Assembly (NCBI RefSeq): GCF_033842475.1
Contig: NZ_JAWXYB010000018.1
Location: forward strand, 124,001-188,000
DNA from: Acidiphilium acidophilum
GTDB lineage: Bacteria; Pseudomonadota; Alphaproteobacteria; Acetobacterales; Acetobacteraceae
Reading direction: 5' to 3'
DNA: 64,000 nucleotides
Made by a program: the position numbers and the translations under genes. Position 1 is the first letter of the stretch; each line of letters opens with the position of its first letter. This document shows, piece by piece, positions 1-9,100 of this stretch. The notes beneath the pieces were generated by a model. That model searched no databases. It saw nothing but the letters and a program-made list of their open reading frames with translations, and was not told the DNA's origin.

Positions 1-1876
1 TTTTGCGATTCCGGGGCGACCGGTCATCGTCGATGCCGTATCGGTTGAGGCGATCGCGCCGGGCGAGAGCGTTCATGAACAGACCCCACCGAGACGGGAA
101 ACGGCTCTGACCCCGGTCGATACAGGGTCGATCTGGAGCCGGGGCGAGGCGCGTCATGCCAGCATATTCGACCGGCTCGACCTGCGTCCCGGTGATGAAA
201 TTTCCGGTCCGGCAATCATCTGCGATGCCAATGCAACCACGATCGTCGAGCCGGGCTGGATCGCTCAGATCGCCGCGCCCGACAATCTGATCCTGCGCCG
301 CCAGGGCGAGGCGCGCGGCAGGGTGCCGGATCCGGATGCGCCACCTGACCCGGTTCTTCTCGAACTCTTCAACAACCTGTTCATGAGTGTCGCCGAACAG
401 GCGGGCGCGGTTTTGCAGAACACGGCACAGAGCGTGAATATTCGCGAAAGGCTCGACTTCTCCTGCGCCGTGTTTGATGCTGCAGGACGCCTGGTTGCAA
501 ATGCGCCGCACGTGCCGGTCCATCTTGGATCGATGAGCGAAAGTGTACGCCATATCATCAAGACTCGCGGGGGCACTCTCCGTCCCGGCGACGTGATCGC
601 CCTGAACAATCCGAGCGCGGGCGGTACCCATCTGCCCGATATCACGGTCATCACCGCGGTCTTCGACCCCGAAAGTACCGAAATCCGCTTCTTTACCGGT
701 GCGCGCGGGCATCATGCGGATATCGGCGGCATCACGCCGGGATCGACCCCGCCAAATGCGACAACCCTTGTCGAGGAAGGCGTGCTTATCGACGATTTTC
801 TGCTCGTCGATAAGGGCAGGTTCCGCGAGGTCGAATTGCGCGATCTCCTGCTTTCCGCTCGTTTCCCGGCACGCAATCCAGAGCAGAACATTGCCGACAT
901 CAAGGCCCAGATAGCGTCCAATCACGCGGCGGCAGCGGGTTTGGATGCCATCGTCGCCCGGCACGGCTGGAAGCTGACTTCGGCTTATCTGCGCCATGTG
1001 ATGGACAATGCCGCCGAGCATGTTCGCCGGGTGATCGACCGGATCGGCGAGGGGCGCTTTACCTATCGCATGGATGATACGAGCGTCATCGCGGTGCGCG
1101 TCGCTATCGATCGGGCGGCACGTCGCGCGACGGTGGACTTCACGGGCACCAGCGCACAGCACAGTGGTAATTTCAACGCCCCGCGCGCGATCACACAGGC
1201 CGCTGTGCTGTATGTCTTTCGCTGCCTGGTCGGCGAAGACATCCCGCTCAACGAAGGCTGTCTGGATCCGATCGAGCTCATCATCCCGGAAGGATCGTTC
1301 CTCGCCCCCGCCGCCGGCGCCGCCGTTGTCGCCGGGAATACCGAGGTCAGCCAAGCCGTGTGCAACGCTCTGTTCGGCGCACTCGGCGCGGTTGCGTGCA
1401 GCCAGGCGACGATGAACAATTTCCTGTTCGGAGATGCGACGCGACAATATTACGAAACCATCTGCGGAGGAGCTGGTGCGGGCCCAGGTTTCGCGGGCGC
1501 CTCTGCCGTCCAAACCCATATGACCAATACACGGATGACCGACCCTGAGGTTCTGGAACTGAATTATCCGGTCACTGTCGAGGAGTTCTCGATCCGGCGC
1601 GGCTCAGGTGGTGCGGGAGCCTGGAGCGGCGGCGACGGCGCAATCCGCCGTCTGCGCTTTCATGCCCCGATGACGGCGATGATCGTTGCCTCCCGCCGCG
1701 AGGTGGCCCCGTTCGGTCTCGATGGCGGAGATGACGGTGCGGTCGGCCGGCAATGGATCGAACGTGCCGATGGAACCCGTGAAATCCTCCCCGGCAGAGC
1801 GGAGACTTCCATCGCTCCGGGGGACATATTCGGCATCGCAACTCCGGGCGGCGGAGGCTACGGCCGTCGCAGCTGA
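1..1876 (+). CDS. 5-oxoprolinase (ATP-hydrolysing), C-terminal part
   Basis: The reading frame is open from base 2 and enters the window without a start. It begins with the end of a hydantoinase A-like domain (FAIPGRPVIVDAV, then GPAIICDANATTIVEPGW) and runs without a break into a full hydantoinase B domain (about 520 residues, LFNNLFMSVAEQAGAVLQNT, GGGGYGRRS at the C terminus). This single-chain A-B arrangement is typical of OplA, the cytosolic enzyme that opens 5-oxo-L-proline to glutamate using ATP. An internal ATG at 323 would give only the B domain; since the upstream frame stays open with matching homology I treat it as one gene. A split hydantoinase pair with fused reading frames is the alternative. 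Confidence 0.85.
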   Translation, partial: FAIPGRPVIVDAVSVEAIAPGESVHEQTPPRRETALTPVDTGSIWSRGEARHASIFDRLDLRPGDEISGPAIICDANATTIVEPGWIAQIAAPDNLILRRQGEARGRVPDPDAPPDPVLLELFNNLFMSVAEQAGAVLQNTAQSVNIRERLDFSCAVFDAAGRLVANAPHVPVHLGSMSESVRHIIKTRGGTLRPGDVIALNNPSAGGTHLPDITVITAVFDPESTEIRFFTGARGHHADIGGITPGSTPPNATTLVEEGVLIDDFLLVDKGRFREVELRDLLLSARFPARNPEQNIADIKAQIASNHAAAAGLDAIVARHGWKLTSAYLRHVMDNAAEHVRRVIDRIGEGRFTYRMDDTSVIAVRVAIDRAARRATVDFTGTSAQHSGNFNAPRAITQAAVLYVFRCLVGEDIPLNEGCLDPIELIIPEGSFLAPAAGAAVVAGNTEVSQAVCNALFGALGAVACSQATMNNFLFGDATRQYYETICGGAGAGPGFAGASAVQTHMTNTRMTDPEVLELNYPVTVEEFSIRRGSGGAGAWSGGDGAIRRLRFHAPMTAMIVASRREVAPFGLDGGDDGAVGRQWIERADGTREILPGRAETSIAPGDIFGIATPGGGGYGRRS

Positions 1877-2497
1877 ACAACAAAATCCGGCATCGACGCA
1901 TTGCAAGGTTTTGCGAAACGCCCAGGCGCGACAGGGACGCGGAACTCGATCGCGCCCTGAAGGGCCGATTTGATCAGTTTCATGGGATTTTCCTTTCATC
2001 TTCTCTCCGAAGATGTCCGGTCAGCGGCCGCGGCGGTTCCGGCCGGTGAAAGGCCGCGCGGGGCGCCTGCGCCCCTCGCGCGGGACCGGAGCCACGCGCC
2101 GCCTGCCGCTGGGCAGGCAAGCATGGCGAGGACCCACGACTTGCAGCGGACGAACCGACCGTGGCAGCACGGTGCTACCGCGGGTGTGAGTTTTCCTTAT
2201 AGACCGAACAGAGAGCCGTTGATTTTCCTTAGTTTTTTCACCATCATTTTCTTTGAATACCGGAATTTGTTCCGATAAGGCTGGATTCATTCCGGTATCG
2301 TTGTGTTCATGCCCAATGCTCGAGAGCTTCCTGAGCATGACGAGGACGAAGGGTGGTAGGGGTAAAGCATTTGCGAACTGTGAAGAATGCGCTGAGTGAA
2401 AGGCGGGGGTCGTACATTAAAAACAGATGGACCTGGGTTCGGAAACCGCCTCTTAGTTATCTGACAAGTGGCCAATAGACGACAATTTTCCGGAATT
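1877..2497. other. Intergenic stretch left of the first IS1634-type element
   Basis: I see no convincing gene. The left half is GC-rich and contains a strong hairpin around 2052-2084 (arms CCGCGC and GCGCGG around a GGGCG/CGCCC core) without a T run. From about 2190 the sequence becomes AT-rich and noncoding. Short open frames here lack recognisable similarity or good codon use. Confidence 0.4.
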
Positions 2498-4556
2498 TAA
2501 CCCATCTTTAGCACTAAAACGATCATAATTTGCAACCAAAGCGCATAACATATTGATATTGTATACTTTATGTTTTGCTTTTATTTGTAGTGCCATAATA
2601 TTATTGATGATCCCTTGACCCCCCACGGCACCAGCCTCATGTCTCGGCAATGTTTATCCGCAAAACAAAAACCCGGAATAAGTCCGATAACGAAACATAC
2701 TTCACCTATCGCCTCGTCGCCTCCGAGCGCATCGGTAAGCAGGTCCGCCAGATCACCCTGCTCAACCTTGGCCGCCAGTTCGACCTGCCACAGAGCGACT
2801 GGCAGGCCCTGTGCGCCAGGATAGACGCCTTGCTTGCCGGACAGGTCGGTATGCTCGCAGAACCCGAGATCATCGAGACCTTGGCTCAACGATATGCCGC
2901 CCGTCTTATTGCGGCCCAGCCAGGGGCAGCCCGATCGGATGCTGGACACCAAGCTCCACCGACCCCGTCGACCGCCGTTCAGGCATCCTTATTCCCATCA
3001 CCTGCCGCGCCATCTGCAGTTTACGCCGAGGTCGACATCGCCTCGCTGCAACTCATCCGGCCCCGGTCGGTCGGGGTCGAAGCGGTCGGCCTTGCAGCGA
3101 TGAACTGGTTGGGAATCGATCAGATTCTCCGCGATCTCGATTTCAATGGTGTCCAGCGAGCCGCGGTGGTCGGCAGCCTCATAGGTCGCATGGCAGCGCC
3201 GGGCAGCGAACTCGCAACCTGGCGCTGGCTGCGCGAGCGCAGTGCCCTCGGCGAACTGCTGGACGTGGACTTCGAAGCCATGCCGTTGATCCGTCTGTAT
3301 CGGACCTCCGACCTTCTTGTGCGACACCGTGACAAGATCGAGACCGCACTGTTCAGCCGGATCCAGGATTTGTTTGGACTGCCGGTTACCGTCACCCTCT
3401 ACGATCTGACCAACACGTATTTCGAAGGTACCGCCAGCGGTAACGCCAAGGCTGCTCGCGGTCGATCAAAGGAGAAGCGAACCGACTGCCCTCTGGTTAC
3501 CCTCGGCCTGGTCCTCGATGGCAGCGGCTTCGTGCGCCGCTCAAAGATGTTCGCCGGCAATGTCGGTGAAGCCACGACCCTTGAGGAGATGCTCGACGGC
3601 CTCACCGCTCCCAAGGGGGCGCTGGTCATCATGGATGCCGGCATCGCGACCGCAGCCAACGTCGCTTGGCTCATAAAACACGGATACCGTTACCTGGTGG
3701 TCAGCCGCGAACGCACCCGCCAGTTCGATCCGGATCAGGCGATCAGCACGCTGACCGCGTCGAACGAGACGGTCCAATTGCAACGTGTGCTGAGCGAGGA
3801 TGGCACGGAGGTTCGGCTCTATTGCCATTCCGAGGGGCGCAAGACCAAGGAGACCGCAATCACTGATCGGTTCATCACCCGGTTCGAGGCCGGTCTCACC
3901 ACGCTCGTCGACGGACTGGCAAAACCCCACGGACAGAAAAACCTGGCTGATATCCAGCGACGCATCGGCCGATTGATAGAGAAGAGCAGCGGCATCGGGC
4001 AACACTACGAGATCATCGTGACTCCCGATGAGACCGGAACCAAGGCCGCGTCGATCACCTGGGTCAAGGTTCCACTCGAGGGTTCAATGCTGACACATCC
4101 CGGGGTCTATTGTCTGCGCAGCAATGAAACCACCTGGGACGCCGCCACCTTGTGGCACACCTACACCATGTTGACCGATCTGGAGGCGGTGTTCCGCGGT
4201 CTCAAATCGGAACTCGGCCTCCGACCGGTGTTCCATCACAAAGCGGACCGCACCGAAGGGCATCTGTTCATCACCGTGCTGGCCTATCAACTGGTCCAGG
4301 CAATCCGGCATAAACTGAAAGCGGCAGGGGAGCCCCTGTCATGGACCCGATTGCGCGAAATCATCTCGGTGCAGCAACGGATCACCGCAACCTTCCAGCA
4401 GCGCGACGGTCGCACCCTGCATGTCCGCAAGGCCACAGTCGCCGAACCAGCCTTGCGCCGGATTTATGATGCGTTGGCACTCAATGCCTCGCCAAGAGGG
4501 ATCCAGAAACTCACCGTCTGATCCCCTTTGGATATGTTTGTAGTGCCACTCGGATT
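2498..4556 (+). mobile_element. IS1634-type insertion sequence, copy 1
   Basis: The limits are set by comparison with the second copy at 16216-18274: identity starts at TAACCCATC and stops after CCACTCGGATT, giving 2,059 bp in both. The ends are imperfect inverted repeats (left GCACTAAAAC, right end reverse complement GCACTACAAAC). I found three base differences between the copies, one of them changing an amino acid, so the duplication is recent. The left 150 bp are noncoding and AT-rich. The right end touches an IS256-type element directly. No target duplication is visible. Confidence 0.85.
2650..4521 (+). CDS. IS1634 family transposase, copy 1
   Basis: A 623-residue DDE transposase of the IS1634 branch of the IS4-like group. 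Visible family features are the N-terminal FTYRLVASERIGKQVRQITL, the core segment VTLYDLTNTYFEGTASGNAK with the first catalytic Asp, LVIMDAGIATAANVAWL with the second Asp, and the C-terminal segment DLEAVFRGLKSELGLRPVFH with the glutamate and the helical EGHLFITVLAYQLVQ. Full length and intact, so probably active. Differs from copy 2 at one residue near the C terminus (SPRGIQ here, SPGGIQ there). Confidence 0.93.
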   Translation: MFIRKTKTRNKSDNETYFTYRLVASERIGKQVRQITLLNLGRQFDLPQSDWQALCARIDALLAGQVGMLAEPEIIETLAQRYAARLIAAQPGAARSDAGHQAPPTPSTAVQASLFPSPAAPSAVYAEVDIASLQLIRPRSVGVEAVGLAAMNWLGIDQILRDLDFNGVQRAAVVGSLIGRMAAPGSELATWRWLRERSALGELLDVDFEAMPLIRLYRTSDLLVRHRDKIETALFSRIQDLFGLPVTVTLYDLTNTYFEGTASGNAKAARGRSKEKRTDCPLVTLGLVLDGSGFVRRSKMFAGNVGEATTLEEMLDGLTAPKGALVIMDAGIATAANVAWLIKHGYRYLVVSRERTRQFDPDQAISTLTASNETVQLQRVLSEDGTEVRLYCHSEGRKTKETAITDRFITRFEAGLTTLVDGLAKPHGQKNLADIQRRIGRLIEKSSGIGQHYEIIVTPDETGTKAASITWVKVPLEGSMLTHPGVYCLRSNETTWDAATLWHTYTMLTDLEAVFRGLKSELGLRPVFHHKADRTEGHLFITVLAYQLVQAIRHKLKAAGEPLSWTRLREIISVQQRITATFQQRDGRTLHVRKATVAEPALRRIYDALALNASPRGIQKLTV

Positions 4557-5909
4557 GATTGAGCAACCTGATGTCTGGAAAATAGGGCGAGCGGGGGTCA
4601 GGCATCCTGGTAGTCCCACTTGATGTAGCCCTTGGTGTCGGCGGCCCATTTTTCATCGATTTCGACGAGGACGGCGCTGACGAGGCGTTCGAGGGAGGCT
4701 TCGTTGGGGAAGACCCTGATTTTGGTGGTGCGGCGTTTGAGTTCCTGCTGGATGCCGCGTTCCATGGGGTTGGAAGTGCGAAGCCGGCGCTGGTGGGGTT
4801 CTGGCAGTGTGAAGACGGTGAGGCCTTCGGGGATATTTCGTTCGAGCCAATCGGCGAGCTTTGGTGCGGTGTCGCGATAGGCATTGACGAGGGTTGTGAG
4901 AGCGATCTGGGCAGCGGCGAGGGAATTTGCGTTCCAGACGGTCCGGAGTTCTGCGCCGATGCGTTTGCGGATGGCGTGGTTGGGGGCGTGGTGGATGGCG
5001 TTTTGGGCGAGGTGGAACTGGCATCGTTGCCAGTGTGCGGCGCCGAAGACGGCGCGGCGTGCGGCGTGCAATCCGGCATGGTCATCGGAGACGATGAATT
5101 CGACGCCTCGCAGGCCACGCTGATGGAGGCTTTCGAGGAAGGCACGCCAATGGACTTCGGCCTCGGAAAGGGCGACCGAGACGCCGAGGACACGGCGGCG
5201 TTCATCGGGTCCGATGCCGATGGCCGAGAGCACGGCGGCATCGCGGACGACGCCATTATCGCGCATTTTTTCATATCTGGCGTCGAGGATGAGGTAGCGG
5301 ATCTCGGCGAGGGGTCGGGTGCGCCAGGCGGCGAGTTCGTCATCGAGCAGCTTGCTGGCGCGGCTGACCTGAGCGGAGGAGAGGCTTTCGATGCCGAATT
5401 CGCGCATGACGGCCTCGACGTCGCGGGTGGAGACGCCTTTGATGTACATTTCGGCGACGGCGACCATGACGGCGCGGACCGAGCGTCGGCCGCGTTCGAG
5501 GGACTGTGGGTAGAAGGGTTCGCCCACGTGACCGGCGGTTTTGGGGACATCGACGGTGATCGACCCGGCCGGGGTATCGATCCGCTTGGGCTTGTAGCCA
5601 TTGGCGTAACCCTGACGATCGGGGTTGCGCTCGTAGTGACTGGCGTGGAGGAAGCGTTCGCGCTCGATCTGCATGGCGAGTTCGAAGGTCCTGGCAAATA
5701 CCGTGGCGATATCGCCTGCGCCGTTTTCGATCAGATGTTCCAAAAGTGCCTCGATAATCGTATCCTTTTTGGCGTCCATTCATCGGTCTCCATGTTGGTG
5801 TGAACAACTGCATGGAATACCAGAATGAACAGCCCTTGCCGGGGCATGCCCCGGCAAGGGCACCAACTCCCAACCCAAAATGAATTTCCAGACGTCAGGT
5901 TACACCACC
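4557..5909 (-). mobile_element. IS256-type insertion sequence, tandem copy 1
   Basis: A 1,353-bp element with 25-bp imperfect terminal inverted repeats (left GATTGAGCAACCTGATG, right end reverse complement GGTGGTGTAACCTGACG, both followed by TCTGGAAA; 20 of 25 match). The right limit is supported independently: in the second copy the sequence after ...TTACACCACC continues exactly into the passenger element whose intact version lies elsewhere. The left limit coincides with the IS1634 end. Followed after 6 bp by an identical second copy. Confidence 0.88.
4598..5779 (-). CDS. IS256 family transposase, tandem copy 1
   Basis: A 393-residue mutator-type DDE transposase. It shows the usual N-terminal DIATVFARTFELAMQIERE, the RNGY-like GYANGYKPKRIDTPAG, the first catalytic Asp in LILDARYEKMRDNG, the second in EFIVSDDHAGLHAA, the CQFHLAQNAI segment with the conserved C-x2-H, and the glutamate in RTSNPMERGIQQELKRRT. 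Length is normal for the family. Start chosen at the ATG giving MDAKKDTIIEALLEHL. A 336-residue open frame on the plus strand across the same bases is a shadow. Confidence 0.95.
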   Translation of the reverse strand: MDAKKDTIIEALLEHLIENGAGDIATVFARTFELAMQIERERFLHASHYERNPDRQGYANGYKPKRIDTPAGSITVDVPKTAGHVGEPFYPQSLERGRRSVRAVMVAVAEMYIKGVSTRDVEAVMREFGIESLSSAQVSRASKLLDDELAAWRTRPLAEIRYLILDARYEKMRDNGVVRDAAVLSAIGIGPDERRRVLGVSVALSEAEVHWRAFLESLHQRGLRGVEFIVSDDHAGLHAARRAVFGAAHWQRCQFHLAQNAIHHAPNHAIRKRIGAELRTVWNANSLAAAQIALTTLVNAYRDTAPKLADWLERNIPEGLTVFTLPEPHQRRLRTSNPMERGIQQELKRRTTKIRVFPNEASLERLVSAVLVEIDEKWAADTKGYIKWDYQDA

Positions 5910-5915
5910 GCGCAT

Positions 5916-7268
5916 GATTGAGCAACCTGATGTCTGGAAAATAGGGCGAGCGGGGGTCAGGCATCCTGGTAGTCCCACTTGATGTAGCCCTTGGTGTCGG
6001 CGGCCCATTTTTCATCGATTTCGACGAGGACGGCGCTGACGAGGCGTTCGAGGGAGGCTTCGTTGGGGAAGACCCTGATTTTGGTGGTGCGGCGTTTGAG
6101 TTCCTGCTGGATGCCGCGTTCCATGGGGTTGGAAGTGCGAAGCCGGCGCTGGTGGGGTTCTGGCAGTGTGAAGACGGTGAGGCCTTCGGGGATATTTCGT
6201 TCGAGCCAATCGGCGAGCTTTGGTGCGGTGTCGCGATAGGCATTGACGAGGGTTGTGAGAGCGATCTGGGCAGCGGCGAGGGAATTTGCGTTCCAGACGG
6301 TCCGGAGTTCTGCGCCGATGCGTTTGCGGATGGCGTGGTTGGGGGCGTGGTGGATGGCGTTTTGGGCGAGGTGGAACTGGCATCGTTGCCAGTGTGCGGC
6401 GCCGAAGACGGCGCGGCGTGCGGCGTGCAATCCGGCATGGTCATCGGAGACGATGAATTCGACGCCTCGCAGGCCACGCTGATGGAGGCTTTCGAGGAAG
6501 GCACGCCAATGGACTTCGGCCTCGGAAAGGGCGACCGAGACGCCGAGGACACGGCGGCGTTCATCGGGTCCGATGCCGATGGCCGAGAGCACGGCGGCAT
6601 CGCGGACGACGCCATTATCGCGCATTTTTTCATATCTGGCGTCGAGGATGAGGTAGCGGATCTCGGCGAGGGGTCGGGTGCGCCAGGCGGCGAGTTCGTC
6701 ATCGAGCAGCTTGCTGGCGCGGCTGACCTGAGCGGAGGAGAGGCTTTCGATGCCGAATTCGCGCATGACGGCCTCGACGTCGCGGGTGGAGACGCCTTTG
6801 ATGTACATTTCGGCGACGGCGACCATGACGGCGCGGACCGAGCGTCGGCCGCGTTCGAGGGACTGTGGGTAGAAGGGTTCGCCCACGTGACCGGCGGTTT
6901 TGGGGACATCGACGGTGATCGACCCGGCCGGGGTATCGATCCGCTTGGGCTTGTAGCCATTGGCGTAACCCTGACGATCGGGGTTGCGCTCGTAGTGACT
7001 GGCGTGGAGGAAGCGTTCGCGCTCGATCTGCATGGCGAGTTCGAAGGTCCTGGCAAATACCGTGGCGATATCGCCTGCGCCGTTTTCGATCAGATGTTCC
7101 AAAAGTGCCTCGATAATCGTATCCTTTTTGGCGTCCATTCATCGGTCTCCATGTTGGTGTGAACAACTGCATGGAATACCAGAATGAACAGCCCTTGCCG
7201 GGGCATGCCCCGGCAAGGGCACCAACTCCCAACCCAAAATGAATTTCCAGACGTCAGGTTACACCACC
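5916..7268 (-). mobile_element. IS256-type insertion sequence, tandem copy 2
   Basis: Offset from copy 1 by exactly 1,359 bp with no base differences noticed. The spacer between the two copies is 6 bp (GCGCAT, 5910-5915). The right end at 7268 cuts the passenger element that continues from 7269, so this insertion (or a deletion next to it) removed about 220 bp of that element. Confidence 0.88.
5957..7138 (-). CDS. IS256 family transposase, tandem copy 2
   Basis: Same 393-residue protein as the first tandem copy, residue for residue, with the complete D-D-E set (LILDARYEK, VSDDHAGL, NPMER). Because the two elements point the same way, the right terminal repeat of one faces the left repeat of the other. 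In the IS256 family such abutted ends occur in circular transposition intermediates. Confidence 0.95.
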   Translation of the reverse strand: MDAKKDTIIEALLEHLIENGAGDIATVFARTFELAMQIERERFLHASHYERNPDRQGYANGYKPKRIDTPAGSITVDVPKTAGHVGEPFYPQSLERGRRSVRAVMVAVAEMYIKGVSTRDVEAVMREFGIESLSSAQVSRASKLLDDELAAWRTRPLAEIRYLILDARYEKMRDNGVVRDAAVLSAIGIGPDERRRVLGVSVALSEAEVHWRAFLESLHQRGLRGVEFIVSDDHAGLHAARRAVFGAAHWQRCQFHLAQNAIHHAPNHAIRKRIGAELRTVWNANSLAAAQIALTTLVNAYRDTAPKLADWLERNIPEGLTVFTLPEPHQRRLRTSNPMERGIQQELKRRTTKIRVFPNEASLERLVSAVLVEIDEKWAADTKGYIKWDYQDA

Positions 7269-7323
7269 GAATTGCGTCAGCAGGTCATGCTCGGCCGCAG
7301 GCGTTGATGGAATAATCTGCAGA

Positions 7324-7761
7324 ATGTTCGTTTGCAGTCGCTGTCTGTGCCAAGTGCTTGTCTGCCCACAGTGCGACCGAGGTCAGATCTACTGCATGCG
7401 AACTTGCGCCCGGGAAGCTCGTCGTGAACGGCAAAGAGAAGCTCGCCGACGTTATCAGGCAACCCCGCGAGGACGTGTCATGCATGCGGCGAGAAATCGC
7501 CATTACCGCGCTCGGGCGGTCCGCGTGACGGATCATGGTCCTGCTAAGCAACCGGAAACCGCGCTTTCGCGTGGATTGGCAATCGCCGGGGCTTCGCGAA
7601 AGCCCTGGACCAGCAGTACTCCCCCAGGACATCACCTCTGTCATCGTTGCGGTCGCTCCGTTTCACCTTTCGTGCGCTTGACAGGTCTCCGGCCTCAACG
7701 TCGCCCGAGCCGGATTGCCAGGATTGATCAAAACGACACCGGCGCGCGACGCCCACCCTGA
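7324..7761 (+). CDS. Cys-rich passenger protein of the small mobile element, copy A
   Basis: A 145-residue basic protein with a dense N-terminal cysteine cluster (C4, C7, C9, C14, C17, C24, C28 in MFVCSRCLCQVLVCPQCDRG and following residues), then an Arg-rich helix-forming stretch (REARRERQREARRRYQATPRG) and a C-terminal CHRCGRSVSPFVRL with a further CxxC. This suggests a zinc-ribbon nucleic-acid-binding protein. From memory, proteins with the CDRGQ-YC motif sit in or beside transposable elements in many proteobacteria; I cannot confirm a function. Identical to the copy at 14741-15178. Its original upstream region is gone here, replaced by IS256. Confidence 0.6.
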   Translation: MFVCSRCLCQVLVCPQCDRGQIYCMRTCAREARRERQREARRRYQATPRGRVMHAARNRHYRARAVRVTDHGPAKQPETALSRGLAIAGASRKPWTSSTPPGHHLCHRCGRSVSPFVRLTGLRPQRRPSRIARIDQNDTGARRPP

Positions 7762-7863
7762 AAGCGCCAGCGCCACTGATACAACACCAATCCTGTAGTT
7801 CGATCAGCACGGCCATCCTGTCGTCCCGACCTGCGAATTCCGACGCTGTCGCGCGCAGCGGCG

Positions 7864-7917
7864 GTCAAGGATGGCCGAAGGCCACCGCGCTCTTGCGCGG
7901 CGCGAAGCGTCCTTGAC
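7864..7917 (+). other. Predicted three-way-junction structure, copy A
   Basis: Downstream of the passenger gene. Outer stem GTCAAGGA/TCCTTGAC encloses two hairpins, TGGCC-gaa-GGCCA and CCGCGC-tctt-GCGCGG on this strand. The same 54 bases occur in inverted orientation in copy B at 14585-14638. Role unknown: terminator, RNA or transposition site are all possible. Confidence 0.45.
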
Positions 7918-8098
7918 GGCTGCGAGCACGGCAGCAGCCTCAGAGCAGAGGGACAGCTACCCACTGCCACTGCCTCCTCCGCCAACTCTCCCACACCGTG
8001 TCAAACTGCCCCGCACTCATTAAGTCAATTCACTATGGTAACTATCCCGCGCCGTTTATGCGCGGATTCTCACCGCCGCCAACAGAAAACTTCAGTTT

Positions 8099-8112
8099 AA
8101 GGGAAACTGACA
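8099..8112 (-). repeat. 14-bp terminal-repeat remnant, site 1
   Basis: AAGGGAAACTGACA, the reverse complement of the sequence at 11800-11813 and of the left half of the palindrome at 9850-9878. The TGTCAGTTTCCCTT form starts with TG, like many insertion-sequence ends. The element it would belong to is not present. It sits just outside passenger element copy A. The bases up to 8279 after it hold no gene. Confidence 0.5.
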
Positions 8113-8279
8113 GCCGTAGACATGACTGCATGCGATGATCGCCTCGTTCCACTTTTACCCTTGCGCGACGGGGGCGTTCCAGACATGACGCAGAGCCGAT
8201 TTAAGGAAAACTCACAAACGAGGTTGTAGATGTTAAGGACGGGTGGTTTTATTGAGGATGGCTTTTGGATCCGCGTGTT

Positions 8280-8870
8280 TCAGCCAGCCTTGCTCATCAT
8301 ACCGCGCATCATTGCCGGCATCCCATCCTTCGCGAAGCGGTCGAGCTCACGAGCATGGGCGTAGATCACCTTTACCATTTCTGGATCGTCCGAGGTCTCG
8401 GTAACCTGAATGCCGGTTGGTAAGAGTTTATAGGATCGTTCATACTTTGTACTGTTGGCAAACATGGCCGGCACACTGTTGCTCATAGGGTACGGAAACG
8501 GTCGATCCTCAGCGAGGCGATTATACATTTCGATCACGTGAGCCTGGATGAGGTGAGCGGTTGTCGGATTACTCGAGACAGTAGTGTCGATTATGCCATT
8601 GGGCATGTAGTCTGTAGCGCGCGTGATCTCCGTATGCCGCTCGAACAGTTTCATGCCGAGCTTCATCGGCCCCATCATGTTGCTGCGGGACATCATCCCC
8701 TGCATGTCCGTGGGGGACATATTTGATCCCATGATTCCGCCCATCATACCTCCCGATGAACCAACATCACTTGGCGTCTGGGCGGCGGCTTGTCGGGATC
8801 CGAAGCCGAGAAGGGTGAGAAGGCCAGATAATGTGCTGCCAAGGATAGCGGAGACGGTACGACGCTTCAT
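8280..8870 (-). CDS. Exported Met-rich protein of unknown function
   Basis: 196 residues. A signal peptide is visible (MKRRTVSAILGSTLSGLLTLLGFGSRQAAAQ, cleavage probably after AAA). The mature N terminus is very rich in Met and Gly (GGMMGGIMGSNMSPTDMQGM, then MMSRSNMMGPMKLGMKLFERH) and the C terminus again has MPAMMRGMMSKAG. Such clusters often bind copper or silver in the periplasm, but I do not recognise the family, so metal binding is inference. The neighbouring ferritin-like, VIT and P-type ATPase genes support a metal-handling context. The gene stands alone on the minus strand with a weak ribosome binding site. Confidence 0.7.
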   Translation of the reverse strand: MKRRTVSAILGSTLSGLLTLLGFGSRQAAAQTPSDVGSSGGMMGGIMGSNMSPTDMQGMMSRSNMMGPMKLGMKLFERHTEITRATDYMPNGIIDTTVSSNPTTAHLIQAHVIEMYNRLAEDRPFPYPMSNSVPAMFANSTKYERSYKLLPTGIQVTETSDDPEMVKVIYAHARELDRFAKDGMPAMMRGMMSKAG

Positions 8871-9100
8871 GGGATTTTCACGTTTCTCGATAAGAGGGAG
8901 AGATTAGTGTAAATATTAAATTCTAGGAATGTAACTCCAGCGACAAGGCACCGATACGGGGTGACAAGCAGGGTCAGGCGGTCGATGTTGGGTGGGGTTT
9001 GTCCATCTGTCCCGCCTAATTCAATGGCAGGATTCGTGGGGAGCGTTGGCAATGGCTGCGAACATGCCAGCGATCAGATGAACCGGAGTGTAGTGCGTGC

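Larger units (their letters stand above)
7269..8084 (+). mobile_element. Passenger element, copy A (truncated at the left)
   Basis: Reverse complement of 14418-15233, 816 bp in each with no length differences. It keeps one 37-bp terminal repeat (8048-8084, ending CGCCGCCAACA) but lost about 220 bp of its other end to the IS256 pair. The full version is copy B at 14418-15455. Family not recognised. The retained part still carries the passenger gene and the structured noncoding segment. Confidence 0.8.

Noticed and set aside
1861-1983. Short minus-strand frame starting MKLIKSALQGAIEF
   Set aside because: It has a fair ribosome binding site but only about 40 codons, ends inside the oxoprolinase gene tail and matches nothing I know.
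4793-5803. 336-residue open frame on the plus strand over the IS256 transposase (and its twin at 6152-7162)
   Set aside because: It mirrors the transposase on the other strand; the acidic, low-complexity translation has no family features.
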